Of a stretch of 64,000 nt of DNA, positions 34,226 to 45,443 are shown piece by piece (the stretch's first letter is position 1; every line of letters starts with the position of its first letter). The notes below the pieces were generated by a model that saw only the letters and a list, made by a program, of their open reading frames with translations, was not told the DNA's origin and did no database searches. A program made the translations under genes and the position numbers. The DNA is from Troglohyphantes excavatus (lineage: Eukaryota > Arthropoda > Arachnida > Araneae > Linyphiidae): positions 46,258,010 to 46,322,009 of the forward strand of contig OZ010671.1 in NCBI GenBank assembly GCA_963932185.1, in the 5' to 3' direction.

Positions 34226-34498
34226 ATGTCTTCCAAGAAGGCGGTCGAGAGACTGGACAGTCTGAAGTCGCTGCAAGAGACTGATTTGGGGGAGAATCAG
34301 TATGTGATGGTCTCGACCCTGGTCGAGGTCGTGAGCGAGACTCTCGACCGATCGGGTTCGGTCACCGAAGATGTCCCGCCTGTTGCACAGAAGGGCGTTT
34401 GCGACGACCCCGAGATTCCCGGAGTTTTCCGGAAATTTCTTCGAAGGTTTAGCGAAACGGAAGGGGTTGATGAATTGCAGGAATATGAATTGAGGTAA
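34226..34498 (+). CDS. Unrecognised GC-rich ORF, possible first exon
   Basis: An ATG-initiated 90-codon frame (MSSKKAVERLDSLKSLQ...) in an island of much higher GC and CpG than its surroundings, with coding-like composition and many acidic residues. Two short upstream ATGs precede it. The end reads GAATTGAG|GTAATG. It can therefore be a 90-residue protein ending at TAA (34,496-34,498), or an exon with a donor after 34,493. In the latter case the phase fits the first coding exon of KLC at 45,419. I recognise no homologue. Confidence 0.4.
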   Translation: MSSKKAVERLDSLKSLQETDLGENQYVMVSTLVEVVSETLDRSGSVTEDVPPVAQKGVCDDPEIPGVFRKFLRRFSETEGVDELQEYELR

Positions 34499-37125
34499 TG
34501 GTGTTTTGCTGTAATTCTGCACCAGTTTTCCTATTGTGTGAAAAAGCGGATTATGTCCGTTAAGTTCGACGACTTGAGGTTTTGAACGATTTGTGTAAGT
34601 TTGTCATGTTGATGAATTAGAAATCCTCAAACCGGTCTATTTTTGCATAAAAACCTAAGTCAAAATAGTGATATTTAAAAAATATATATATATTGTATTT
34701 GAAATGTAAATGAAAGCTTTTGAGATAAATTCTCTTACCAAATAGTCTAAATAAACGTTTAAAATTTTTGTTTCCATGTCTTTGAAGGAACGTAAACACC
34801 ATAATCGGTTTTCTAGGAAGTTATTTATTTTGCTTGTGAATAGTTTACTATCTTATAAGTAATTTCAAGTTTTCTTAAACAATAAATGGCACCACTTTCT
34901 AAATAACTGATTAAACTAAAAGTTTGTATAATTGTCGAATTTGGATACTCGTGGAGTTACGTGAAATTCCAAGTCACACATAACTTTTTGTTTTTAGGTG
35001 CTTTTTGAAAAACTTTGTTTTTTTTTACTCTTTAAATTCCCTACTATTTTCAAAGTTGTTATCTAAAAGCTTAAATTTTGGGGGGTTAGCGAACTTACAA
35101 AACTCATTGTGTGTGTAAAAATTGGTCAAAGGTTATGTACATTTTTTCTCAGCTTCTAAATATTTTTCGACCCTTCGATTTTATATGAATTGTTTTCATC
35201 GATTGCCATGATTGAGATATGATTTTTCATTTGAAATAGCGTTTAATTAGCACCTGCAACAGCCAGAATTCTGACATCTAATAAAATTTCTAAAGGCACA
35301 ATGTTAATTATATAGAATTTATATATTATAATTATATAGAGGTTAATGTGCAACGCAGCTATTTGTCCATTTATGCATGACAGAAATCCAGAACCTATCT
35401 TGCAATATGTGTAGTTCGATTCCAAAATGAAGGCGCCTAACTAGTTTTAATACTTTTCAAAATATATTTAATCCGGATTCACACTATAGCTTCTATTGAT
35501 CTGTTCGGGTGATGTAAATTATTTAGCTTTGTCTATTTTTCTTCGTGGAGAATAACAACTGCGTGCATTATTTTATTATCTCTCTTACCATCAGCTCGGT
35601 TTTAGAGATTCGTCTTGTAGTTCACTTGGAGTTCATCCATCAAGGATCTTACCTGCACGCCTGCTAAAAAGAAGTTTCCTCTGTCTGGTTTATGCTTGAA
35701 ATTTTTATTTTCTTGCATCGCTGAACGCGTTTTTATCATACTATCAATAAACTATACTAATCATTTTGATTAAACCCTTGTTTTTCTTCGCTAAGGCTAT
35801 ATTTTTTACAATTCTCAAGTACATCGTCAATTTGAACAAATGTCTAAGTATAATAAGTTGAGCCTTTGGATTGAACATTATGCTCTCATTTTTAAATACA
35901 TTTCCAGATTTTACTAACGGGTATAAAAGCTAAAACCTGCACATGAAAGTTTTATCTTCAGTCTCTTAAATTAGATGTTAACTAGATATTAGAAGCTAAT
36001 TTATTCGCTATCTGTTGATTAGCATTTAATTATTTGCATGCTATTTAAGTATTGTCACAAAATACAATTGTATACGGCTCATATTTCTTCGTCGATCCTT
36101 CCCCGTGCCGATATATTTTAATAGACGCTAAAGTGTGCAAAAATCACTTGTTAGTTGAGCTGATATGCGTTTTGGTATGCATACCATCGCCCACATGATG
36201 CAATGAAGGTTTTAGCGTTGGCCCAGATTTTAAAGTTTTTTCGTCCTTTGTCTTAACCTTGGGACACTCCCTGTCATATGACATCGGATGAAGCGAATTG
36301 TTTTTAGAAAAACTTTATCTGGAAAAGTAAGTTTATTATGCAGTTAAAAATCTTTATTTGCATGCTCCTCAGTCGCATGTGTTTTTAGTTTCCTTTTACT
36401 TATAATTTTTTCGAAAACTTCCAATTGCGGCCGCGGCAGCCCTTTCGAAGTGCGACAATTTTTGAATACGATGTTTTGATCTGTTAAATGTATTTCCTTT
36501 TACGGTCGAAGGGCATGTATAACAAAGTTGCAAATGCGTTTTTCGGGAAGTTTTATTGAGTTTGAACATGTTTTAAAAAAAAAAAAATCTAACGACTGCT
36601 CGAAGTGTGTACCAGCTGTTTTTAAAAATCAATGTTCCATTGCCTGGTGTTAAAATCGAATGCTCAACAGGAATTAGATGCCCAAAATGACTGTCCCAAG
36701 GGGGTACCAGCTGTTTATGAGTAGGGTGACAGGGCCAAGATTTTTTTATTTACTATCAGTAGATAAGACGAAACGTATTCTTAAGTGATACTACACGGAC
36801 GATTTTAACGCACGGTTGCGCAATACAACTAACAAAACCTTTCATTGTGTCCAAACATGGCTGTCTTTCGACCTTGCTCGTAGTCTTATTTCAATATCGA
36901 ACAAAGTGAAGTAATTTGGTAACGCGGCCGCAACTGGGCTATTGCCATTACAAAGTTTAACCCTTTGCGGCTCATAGATTTCTTAGAGTGTTGGTAAGGT
37001 CCAAGGTAATTTTAACCTTTTCCGATTCCATCGATTTTATTAGAGTGTTGGTAAACACCGAAATACAGTCTGGCTCTGATGAATTGGCAGCTGGGTTAAC
37101 ATCCTCAAACCCGAAATTACTGCAT
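34499..37125. other. Non-coding stretch
   Basis: No gene or RNA recognised. Near 36,959-37,055 a ~58-bp segment ending ATTAGAGTGTTGGTAA is duplicated in tandem in diverged form. It is either intergenic or an intron of KLC if the 34.2-kb ORF is its first exon. Confidence 0.4.
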
Positions 37126-37133
37126 CAACAAAC

Positions 37134-37860
37134 CAGTGGCGGCCCGTGGTCAAAAATGTTAGTGCAGCCGAAAACATGTAACTCCCCCCCCCCCCCCCCT
37201 CCCCCCAAAAAAATATTACTTAAACTCAAAACAAAGTTTCCTTTCAACTTTTATGAAAGATAACATGTAAAAAAAGTAGAAAACACTTACTTATTTTTTG
37301 AAAATTAAATCAATCCTCCTATCAAACTAGCGAATCGGTCAATTTTAATACTAATTTAAGTAAAGAAATAACAACACACGTGCAAGCTTATCGGAAACTA
37401 TTTCCGTTTGAAGGTATTCTTCGAAATTATCGTTTTCCTCCACACCCGCCTCGCCGATTCAGAAATGAACCAATCATTGAATTCAAATCCCTAGTACAGC
37501 TAATTTGAAAAAATCATTTTGCGCTACGTTTGTGTCGTCACATCCTTCATTTTAGCGTGTTGGGGAAGTCATACACCGTAAGGTTGCCATGGCAACGATG
37601 CAGCCGATTTCGAACTTCGCTTTTTAGCTGCAATTTTTATTGAATGGAGTTTTTGTTTTTTCTTCTCCTGAATTTGTGCATTACGGAAACACGCTTGCTA
37701 TTTATCGGAGATTTTTTTTACTTAGAGTTGAAATTTAATCTCCATTTCCAATTCTAATCTTCATTTAAGAAAATTAGTAAAATATATAATTTTAGTTTTA
37801 AAATATAATAAAATTAGGTGCAGCCCGGCTGTACTTGCTGTAGTGGGCGAGCCGCCACTG
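37134..37860. mobile_element. 727-bp hAT-like MITE
   Basis: An exact 8-bp target duplication CAACAAAC occurs at 37,126-37,133 and 37,861-37,868. The inverted ends are CAGTGGCGGCCCGTGG and CAGTGGCGGCTCGCCC. It has no transposase frame. A poly-C run sits near the left end (about 37,184-37,206). The 8-bp duplication assigns it to hAT-like elements. Confidence 0.85.
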
Positions 37861-38017
37861 CAACAAACGAGTTGACCTACCTTGTGAAAATGATGCAGAC
37901 ATTCTGATGTCACGGAAGCCATTTAGCCAGGGCCGAACACCTCTATATAAATATATAAAAAATATGCTCAGAGGAACTGGACCTTTTCGATTAAAATGTG
38001 ATATTCAGTACTAGTGG

Positions 38018-38098
38018 ACCGCTCGCGAGCTTATCGCTGATTCGAGAATTCATACCACGTGGTATAAATTCTCGAATAACTAAGAAGCTCGCGCGCGT
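38018..38098. repeat. ~80-bp near-perfect palindrome
   Basis: The arms fold around CACGTG at 38,058-38,063. The inner arms CGAGAATTCATACCACGTGG and CCACGTGGTATAAATTCTCG are almost perfect. The outer arms GCTCGCGAGCTT and AAGCTCGCGCGCG pair less well. It may be a foldback element or extruding regulatory DNA. Confidence 0.75.
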
Positions 38099-38898
38099 TT
38101 TTCGCGTTCGTGTATAATGGACCTTATACATTTGAAAGGCGTGTACGTTTAACGTTATTTAGTTTAGAATAATAGTATGAACTTTACCTTTGCTACGTAG
38201 TGCTTTCTTCACTATCGAATCATTGTTCTGTTTTTTTTAAGGTAGCACTTTTCTGCTGTCGCTGTTCTTCCTAGTTCTTATTATTTTGTATAATGCTACA
38301 TAAGTTAAGTCGTGATGCAAAGGTATTCTTCGAAAAACGCCTTGCCTTTGTGTCGTTGCTCTGTTACGATCCATTGTAAAAGTTGAAAGAAACTGGACAA
38401 GGTAAAGGTGTGACATTTTTCCATTTGAAACACGTCATTTGGCTAGAAGTGTAATAACCCTGGATTTAAACATGTGCATTCTCCGTTGTTAAAACTGATG
38501 GTAGATATTATAGTTTATGAGTTTGTATCGCTATTCCATTGCATCGTTAATGAATATCGGACATGCATATGACCATTTTTGATTGTGGATAGCAGAAGTT
38601 TAAATAACAACGAGATTTCCTTTGAAACTAGGTGAAACAGTTTTGAGGTTTATTTTATTCTTTTCGTTGTGGTTGTTGTTGCATGGAACTTTTAGAAAGA
38701 TTGCTTTCTATGTTTATCATTGTTAAAAATGGAAATGGCGTGTAATTTCAAATAAATGAGAATTTGTCAAGTAAAAATAGTAAAACTATTATAGGTTTTC
38801 ACAAAAATATAAAATAACGTGAAACTATTTTATATTTTTGTCCAAATAATTATGGTAAACTTTTTACTTTCGCTTGAATATTACTTTAAGAAGAAATC

Positions 38899-39810
38899 AA
38901 GCGAGGATGGCCTGGACGGAAAAGCTCCGAGTTCGTTGCCGGAGGGTTACGAATTCGAACCTCGTCGTTCGACTGAAACATTAGCCGTGTAGAGAGTGCT
39001 GACTGCATGTAAAATCTGTCGTGGTTCAAATGTCCTCATGTTTTGTCGTGATGTGGAAGTTTTGCGAGCTTAGTGTTTCGTTATATGTTTGTTCCAAAAT
39101 TACAAGGCAGCTTTCTCGGGTCTTTCCTACTGATTAGATCCATAACCATCGCCAATAGCACATTATGTATCTCCACACTGTAAAAAAAAAAAGATACTTA
39201 AAAAGGAGTACCTGAACATGCTTTTCTTTGAGTACAATGGAATCGTAAATGAGCGATGACGTACTTAAATTTAAGTAATTGTAATTTCTCAAAAGTGAGC
39301 AGTGTGATTTAATATTGCGAATTTCAGCTTCTGTTCACGCCATCTTAAACAAAGCGATATTGCAAACTTAAAATAGTTGTTCAGAATATGGTTTTCCACA
39401 TTATTTGATGTCGATTGCTTAAGTGGAAACTGAGTTATTACAACTTAAACTTCCCATTCTTTTGGCACACCTTTTAACATTTCTTCTGTTTATAACTTCT
39501 TCACTTCGCCCTGGTAGTACAACTTATAAGACATTGGACTGCGACGCCTGAGGATATGCGTTCGGTTCCCGTTAAGTCTTGATTGTAATTGTTGATATTT
39601 ATTGAAAGGGATTTATGGAGGCAGCCCTTGCAGACAATCTACTCCTCCATTTATTTATTTTTAAACATTGTACTAATTTTTGAGTACGTCTTTTTCACAA
39701 ATGAAACTTATGCATTCGGATCTATGATAAGCCGAATGTAATCAAAAACGAGTACATTTTACTTATTTTTGAGTACCTAACGGTGCAGTGCGACGTTAAT
39801 TCAACCAACC
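38899..39810 (+). repeat. tRNA-derived SINE interrupted by a later insertion
   Basis: The head at ~38,903-38,972 has tRNA-like boxes (GATGGCCTGGACGG; GAATTCGAACCTC). The SINE body TCTTTCCTACTGATTAGATCC appears at ~39,119 and stops at CTCCACACTG (39,180). The body resumes as CAGTGCGACGTTAATTCAACC at ~39,785. The ~610 bp between is a separate insertion. Confidence 0.65.
39177..39787. mobile_element. ~610-bp element nested in the SINE
   Basis: The ends share CACTG.A and GAGTACCT/AGTACTC-like subterminal repeats in inverted orientation; the termini are weak. Inside at ~39,507-39,577 there is another tRNA-like stretch (CGCCCTGGTAGTACAAC and GCGTTCGGTTCCCGTT), so the insertion may itself be composite. 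Confidence 0.5.
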
Positions 39811-42800
39811 TCGGCTTTGGTTTACCCATTGGTGAAATGTTCTGGACTGGACTGGACTGATGAGAATCTTCTTTTCATTGAGAAAATGCAATGGTGCACC
39901 ACATCTCTTGGCATATCCTAAAGTAACACAAGCATGACAAAGGCTGGTTCCTTCCAACCGTGGAATAAACGAAAAAGTTTAGCATCCCCCCTCGTGATGT
40001 AAATGACCTAGCTTTTCGGATGGTATAACACCTTCCAAGAACACGATGGGCAAATTCACTAGATTCCGAAGCGTTTGTTTTTTGTTTTGAACTTGAATCG
40101 GTGGGAGTGAGCATGTAATTACGTTGTTTTATTGTCTAGTTTTTGCACTGATTCGGGTTTAAGAACGTTAAAAAAAAGAAAAGGTTGTGTTTTGCGTACA
40201 TCGATCACTTTAGTTATTTATTTTTATTTAGATCTCACTGGACTGTTGTGCTATTTATCAGAAATTCTAATTTATTTTTGTCTGTTCATCTAAGAATTTT
40301 TTTCTTGGAGTCGGGTTTGACCCTTTCATTGCGGAGATTATACGTTAGGGTGGAGCCGTCGCGCCCATGTTAAATAACTGCATATTTTAAACAAAATTTG
40401 AAAAATATTCACTGTTTAATTTTTTTAAATTGATGTATACTGTTTATTTTTTGTATGGGAAATATATTGCTGATTTTAAAAGTTTAATTATAAAATTTAC
40501 TTCATCAGTTAAAAGAGTTAAATTAACCTTCTTCTAAAATAAGCATTTTAAATTTGAATTAAAAATAATATATAAAATATATATATTCTCGAAAAAAGCA
40601 AAAGACGTAGCCTATTCAGTTTAATTTCTAAGAATAGAACTTTTCTAAGAATGATGACAGCAATAAATATGTGTTTGAAGTCCGATTCCAAAATTGCCGT
40701 TTCTATGTGTATATTACTTATTATTTCGATGTATATATTACTTATTATTTCGATGTGTATTTTATTATTAAGTATCATAAACACTTTTTTTGAGTATTTC
40801 AATTAAAGTTAATTCATGTAACGTTATATAGATCCAGAGCAAGGACTTTCTAAAGAAGTTGCGGGTATAAATACCCAATTAAATTACTTTGTTTTAATAT
40901 TAAATAAGCTGTAAGAATGGCCTACTTTCATTCCTCCATTTAACTCCTTAATTATGGCCTCTTGTTCTTGAATCTTCAAGTTTGTAATTAGATACATGAA
41001 GAGATGTAAGGTAAGAAGTCTTATTGTGGCGATATCTCAGCAACCATTCTTCTAGTTCTTTTCAGCGTTCTGGATAAAGGCATGGGAAGGCGGCTATCCA
41101 TTTCCTTTGTGTTCTTATTTAGGCTAAATCCGATCTCACAGTTTCTAATTTCGTCAAATCTAGTTTGCGCTCACAATTTGGACAAGTTTAGATATCAGCA
41201 CCGATGCTTTTTTAGGCTGGAAATATATTGTTGGTTGATGTTCCAAAAACGTTCATTTGATACTTAAGGGAAGGTCATTGTACAAAAGAGTGACTTTCAA
41301 TGAATTCAAATAGATTTTTTATTTTTACAAAAAAGAAGAAGTGGTCATCGGAATACGTGAGATGTGATTTCTGTAGTATCAAACATTTTCAACGATTTGA
41401 GTTTCTTTTTATTGCATCATTGAAGTTTAATTTTGGAAAGTACCATTGAGTGCAAAAACGAGAAAAACACACAACAATGATTAAAGATGTGAATATGTTA
41501 CTGTTACAAGTTTGCGCAAATATGTTTGTTTCCTAAAATAATCTAGTTCATCCTACGAGTTATTATTTTAAATTTAATTTTATATTTAAAATTAAATATG
41601 TCTTTAAATTTCAGAATGTTGTTAATCTTGCATTTAAAAGCATGCTTTCATTTAACGTTATATGCTTATAGAGAGAAGTATATGTTTTCATGAAATAACT
41701 CCAGCTCTTTTCTTCGGTTAAAATGTTGTACGATTGAGATTTGTATTTTAACTGTATTTGCTGTGGTTAATCGATTGATTTGATGCATAATTATTCTGGA
41801 AATGCTTACCCCTCTCCAGCGTGTATGCTGAAAGAGATAGTACGTTTCCTAAATTAAACCAAAGCTCATCCTCTGAATGAACGTTTATTTTGTTCAGGCA
41901 GAAGCTTCGGTACAAATTTCGAAAGCATTCACAATTTTCCTATTTCTTTATTTTAATGTTTATATTACCTTTTTTTTCATTTAACTGTTAATTTGTTTGT
42001 CTGGCTGTATTCTATGTTTTATACGCATATTTTTAAAGAGCCCCCCTCTAACTTAGGGTAAGTGTAGCTGTTATTTGGAAAAAATAGTTTAGCGAACAAT
42101 TATAACTAACATATATATTTTTTTATATATAAAGAGCTTAACTAAAACGGATCAAATTATCTGATCATTTGTATCTACTAAAAAACATTGTCAAATCTGC
42201 CCAGTCTGTTTGCGCTGGGGGCCAATGATGGTTTGAAATTGTCTAAATATAACACACCTAATCCGATAATCAGTATCAAAGTATGATATCTAGTAGGTAG
42301 AATCAAAACCTTCTTAAAGTAAGGCAGATGGTCATGTTCAAGCTAGACCTATAATTAGCTACAGTTGGATTCTCTCAAAACATCGCTTCAGCAACCACGT
42401 GTTGAAGCAAATCGCCTTAGGTTTCAAACCCAATGTGATCAGTATCGGATAGCACAGGCTTGAAGATTGAGATAATGAGTTCGCAATATACTATTAAAAT
42501 ATTAAAATAACGTCGTCTTTTCCCCATTGTTAATTGAAATACAAAAATCGAATACGTTATTATTAGGATCAAATTATAACGAAATGGTCGATTTCATTCT
42601 ACTTTAAAAGGGAAAGTCAACCATGCGATTTATTTTTGAGTCGCAGTCTTTGAAAATTAAACGTTAATTTGCATCCTAAAAAATTTCTGGCGTGTAAACA
42701 AATCGCCCCAAAACCTGTTATGTAATGGGAAAAGTAATCATCCTTTCTATCAGGGGGAGGGAAGGGATGCGATCGATAAAGTCTGGCGCTCTCTCTTTTG

Positions 42801-43990
42801 TCAGCAGATGGCTACTTTGCGAGATTCTATGATTTTTCTTGTGAGCAAATTCAGGTCACTAGGATGGCCAATTTCTTGATTAGTCCTTATGCGGTACTAT
42901 ACGCAATTCTTTCAATTCGTGACCGCATACGAAAAGGGGCAAGGCAAATTTAAAACGAAATTAGTAGTGTGTTATGAATTTAACGTTGGCCGGTTATTGT
43001 TAGAAATGAACCTGTATTTTCTAGTGTTTTTAAAAATAGAACAACATTAACCACTTGACCGGGAATGGCGAGTGACATTCGTCCTGCTTGAAACTGGCCC
43101 AAACGGACAAGGACGAGCAGTACTCGTCTTTGTATTTGTATGCAAGTTGACTGTTTGTACAAACGTAAATAAATTTCCTTAAATACATTGACTTATATGC
43201 ACTGACTGACGAAATGTATTAAAACAAAATCCTTTGATTTAATATATCTTCATAAAAAAAAATGCAGTATTTCTTCATAAAATCTTTATTTTCGCATTGT
43301 TTAGGAAGGTTTTATGCTGACTCTTTTTATTTTGCTGAACTATCCCGATTGCGTCAGAGCCGGATAATATAGAGTTTGTGAATGGGCCATTATGTTGAAT
43401 ATGTGGTGCCCCCCTCCCCCCCACCATATACTGGAGGGGGGGATGGGGATCATAATTTTTTTTTTTTAAATACATAAAAGTATTAGGGTATATTTACATT
43501 GTACAAATCTGTTAAGAAAAATAAAAAAAATCTCCATCATAAAAATATTGTAGTATACTATTTTCATTAGGATTTGGATTATCATCCTTCCAAATATTTT
43601 TATCTGCATGTTGACTCTGTTTTTTGTATGTGTAGTGCGGGCCCCTAGTCTGCAACCTATGCCTGGATTGCGTCTAATTTAGATCTATACAACACATAAT
43701 TTTGATACGAAAACATGGTAACCCAAAACCTACATCGGACGCAATCGGTGTGTCCTTGTGCTAACAGGTGCGTACCTATACACAGGGATTCGATAGCAAC
43801 ACACTTTTTTTTTAAAACGGGAATTATATTTGAAATTTGATCAAAAGTTTTAGTGTTCAAGCATAGGAAGAGTTAATCAAAATGTTTCCGAACACTTCAT
43901 TTCTGGACTTCTCTTACGGATGTCAAAGCTGTCAATTCGATTAACGTGCAAGATTTAATTTTCTTTTTCGAAAACAAAACCCGCGTTTTA
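39811..43990. other. Non-coding stretch, little structure
   Basis: No gene, RNA or complete element found. A G/C palindrome (CCCTCCCCCCCACC...GGAGGGGGGG) lies at about 43,408-43,444. Several short open frames here are AT-driven. Confidence 0.4.
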
Positions 43991-43999
43991 TGTCTTTGC

Positions 44000-44678
44000 C
44001 TCGACCATTCCGCGCACATTTCTTCCTGCTAAAAACAGACGGATCAATACCATTGATATTTCCCTCGTCGGCGCCCAAAGTACTAAAACTCGCCAACCAC
44101 TCCCTTGGCTTTCATGAACGAAACCCCGCATCGCTGTGCACATGCGCAGTATCATTCCATCCACCCCATAGCATTTGTGTAGCAGATTTTCTTTACAGAA
44201 TTCCGAATCCACGTCCAAAGTTGTCAGCAAGTGCCTTCATTAGCATAGTCGGAACGATTTCTGTTAACGAAAAGAATAGTTTTCTTTGATTGATCAGAAG
44301 AAGTTACCTTTTTGACGCGCGTTCCAGCGATCGCTGTTGTTCCATCCGCTTAATCGGTTTTCGTTCTTGTACTTTCCTACGAGCGAACTGCTTTTTTTCT
44401 ATTTATTTAAAATCTTCGTCCGCTTTTTTAGAATGTCAGGTTGTTTATGATGCTCACTTATGTCCATCCAATCCATGTGATTTTGAGGGAAGGGTGAAAA
44501 AAATATTTTTCTGCTATTAACTTCGTTTCCAATCCGTGGGGCGATTGTGTGATATTTTTTATCTGGTTTTAATTATAAATCGTGTTTGTGACATTCATAT
44601 CGCTGCTTTTTGCACTACCGACTTTTGAATTTTCGATATTTTGCGATATTCGAACCGTAACTCGAGTTGTCTTCACTG
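44000..44678 (+). promoter_or_regulatory. Probable KLC promoter and non-coding first exon
   Basis: Locally raised GC and CpG content, with an NRF1-like ATGCGCA (44,142 area) and TTTGACGCGCGTTCC. A plausible donor, CACTGCG|GTAAGCC, falls at 44,678/44,679, about 740 bp before the first coding exon of KLC. A short leader exon spliced to 45,419 is the simplest reading. The transcription start is unknown. Confidence 0.4.
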
Positions 44679-45443
44679 CGGTAAGCCTGCGGTGAAAGTC
44701 GTTGTAGAGGATTACGCAATCTTTCGTTTTGACTTAGCAATATGCTTAGAAATCAATGTTCATAAATCATGTCAGAAAGCCTGAAAGTTTACCGAATGTG
44801 AGTAAATGATTCGATTGTGTGTTAAGATTTATTTGTATATGTATTGTTTTAAGATATATTTATTAGCAATTTAATAAATGGATGGAGATGTAAAATATGT
44901 TAGAGTGGAACTTTGTCCATGATTTGATTGTTAATGTGGATTTTTACAGAATGGAACCAGCTGTAATTTTTAAAATTAATTTTAAATTCAATGAAATTAA
45001 AAGTAACTTCTTTTAAAAATTGTTTTAAATAATTATGTTTAATAATTTTTCATAAATATAAAATTTAAAAAAAATTATAAAATTAACTAAAATTTTAATT
45101 TTTTTATTTTATTTTTAAAAAAATATATAACTTTGTGTAATGGGTAGATACTAATATCTGTACAACAAATCGTGTTTAATGGTAATTAAATTGATTGGTT
45201 GTTTATACATTTAATGTTTTCTGCAGTTTTTTTTAAAAATGATTTTATTTAAATATGTTCCTACTATATCACTTTATTTTAACAATGATGCATTGTTAAG
45301 TAAAATTAATTTTAAACGGCTGTCTTTAAATCTCATTAAATATTTTATTCATTGTTTAGTCAAATGTTTTAAATAAAATTCTACTTAAATGATAACTTAA
45401 TGTGCTTTTACTTCACAGAAAGAAAATTGAGAACATCGGCAAA

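Noticed and set aside
43408..43444. C/G-rich palindrome as a terminator or element end
   Set aside because: It is isolated, with no flanking duplication or partner repeat seen.
45402..45440. In-frame ATG at 45,402 as the KLC start
   Set aside because: It lies upstream of the CACAG acceptor at 45,418, in the intron; the start MTQMTQEE at 45,444 matches insect KLC.
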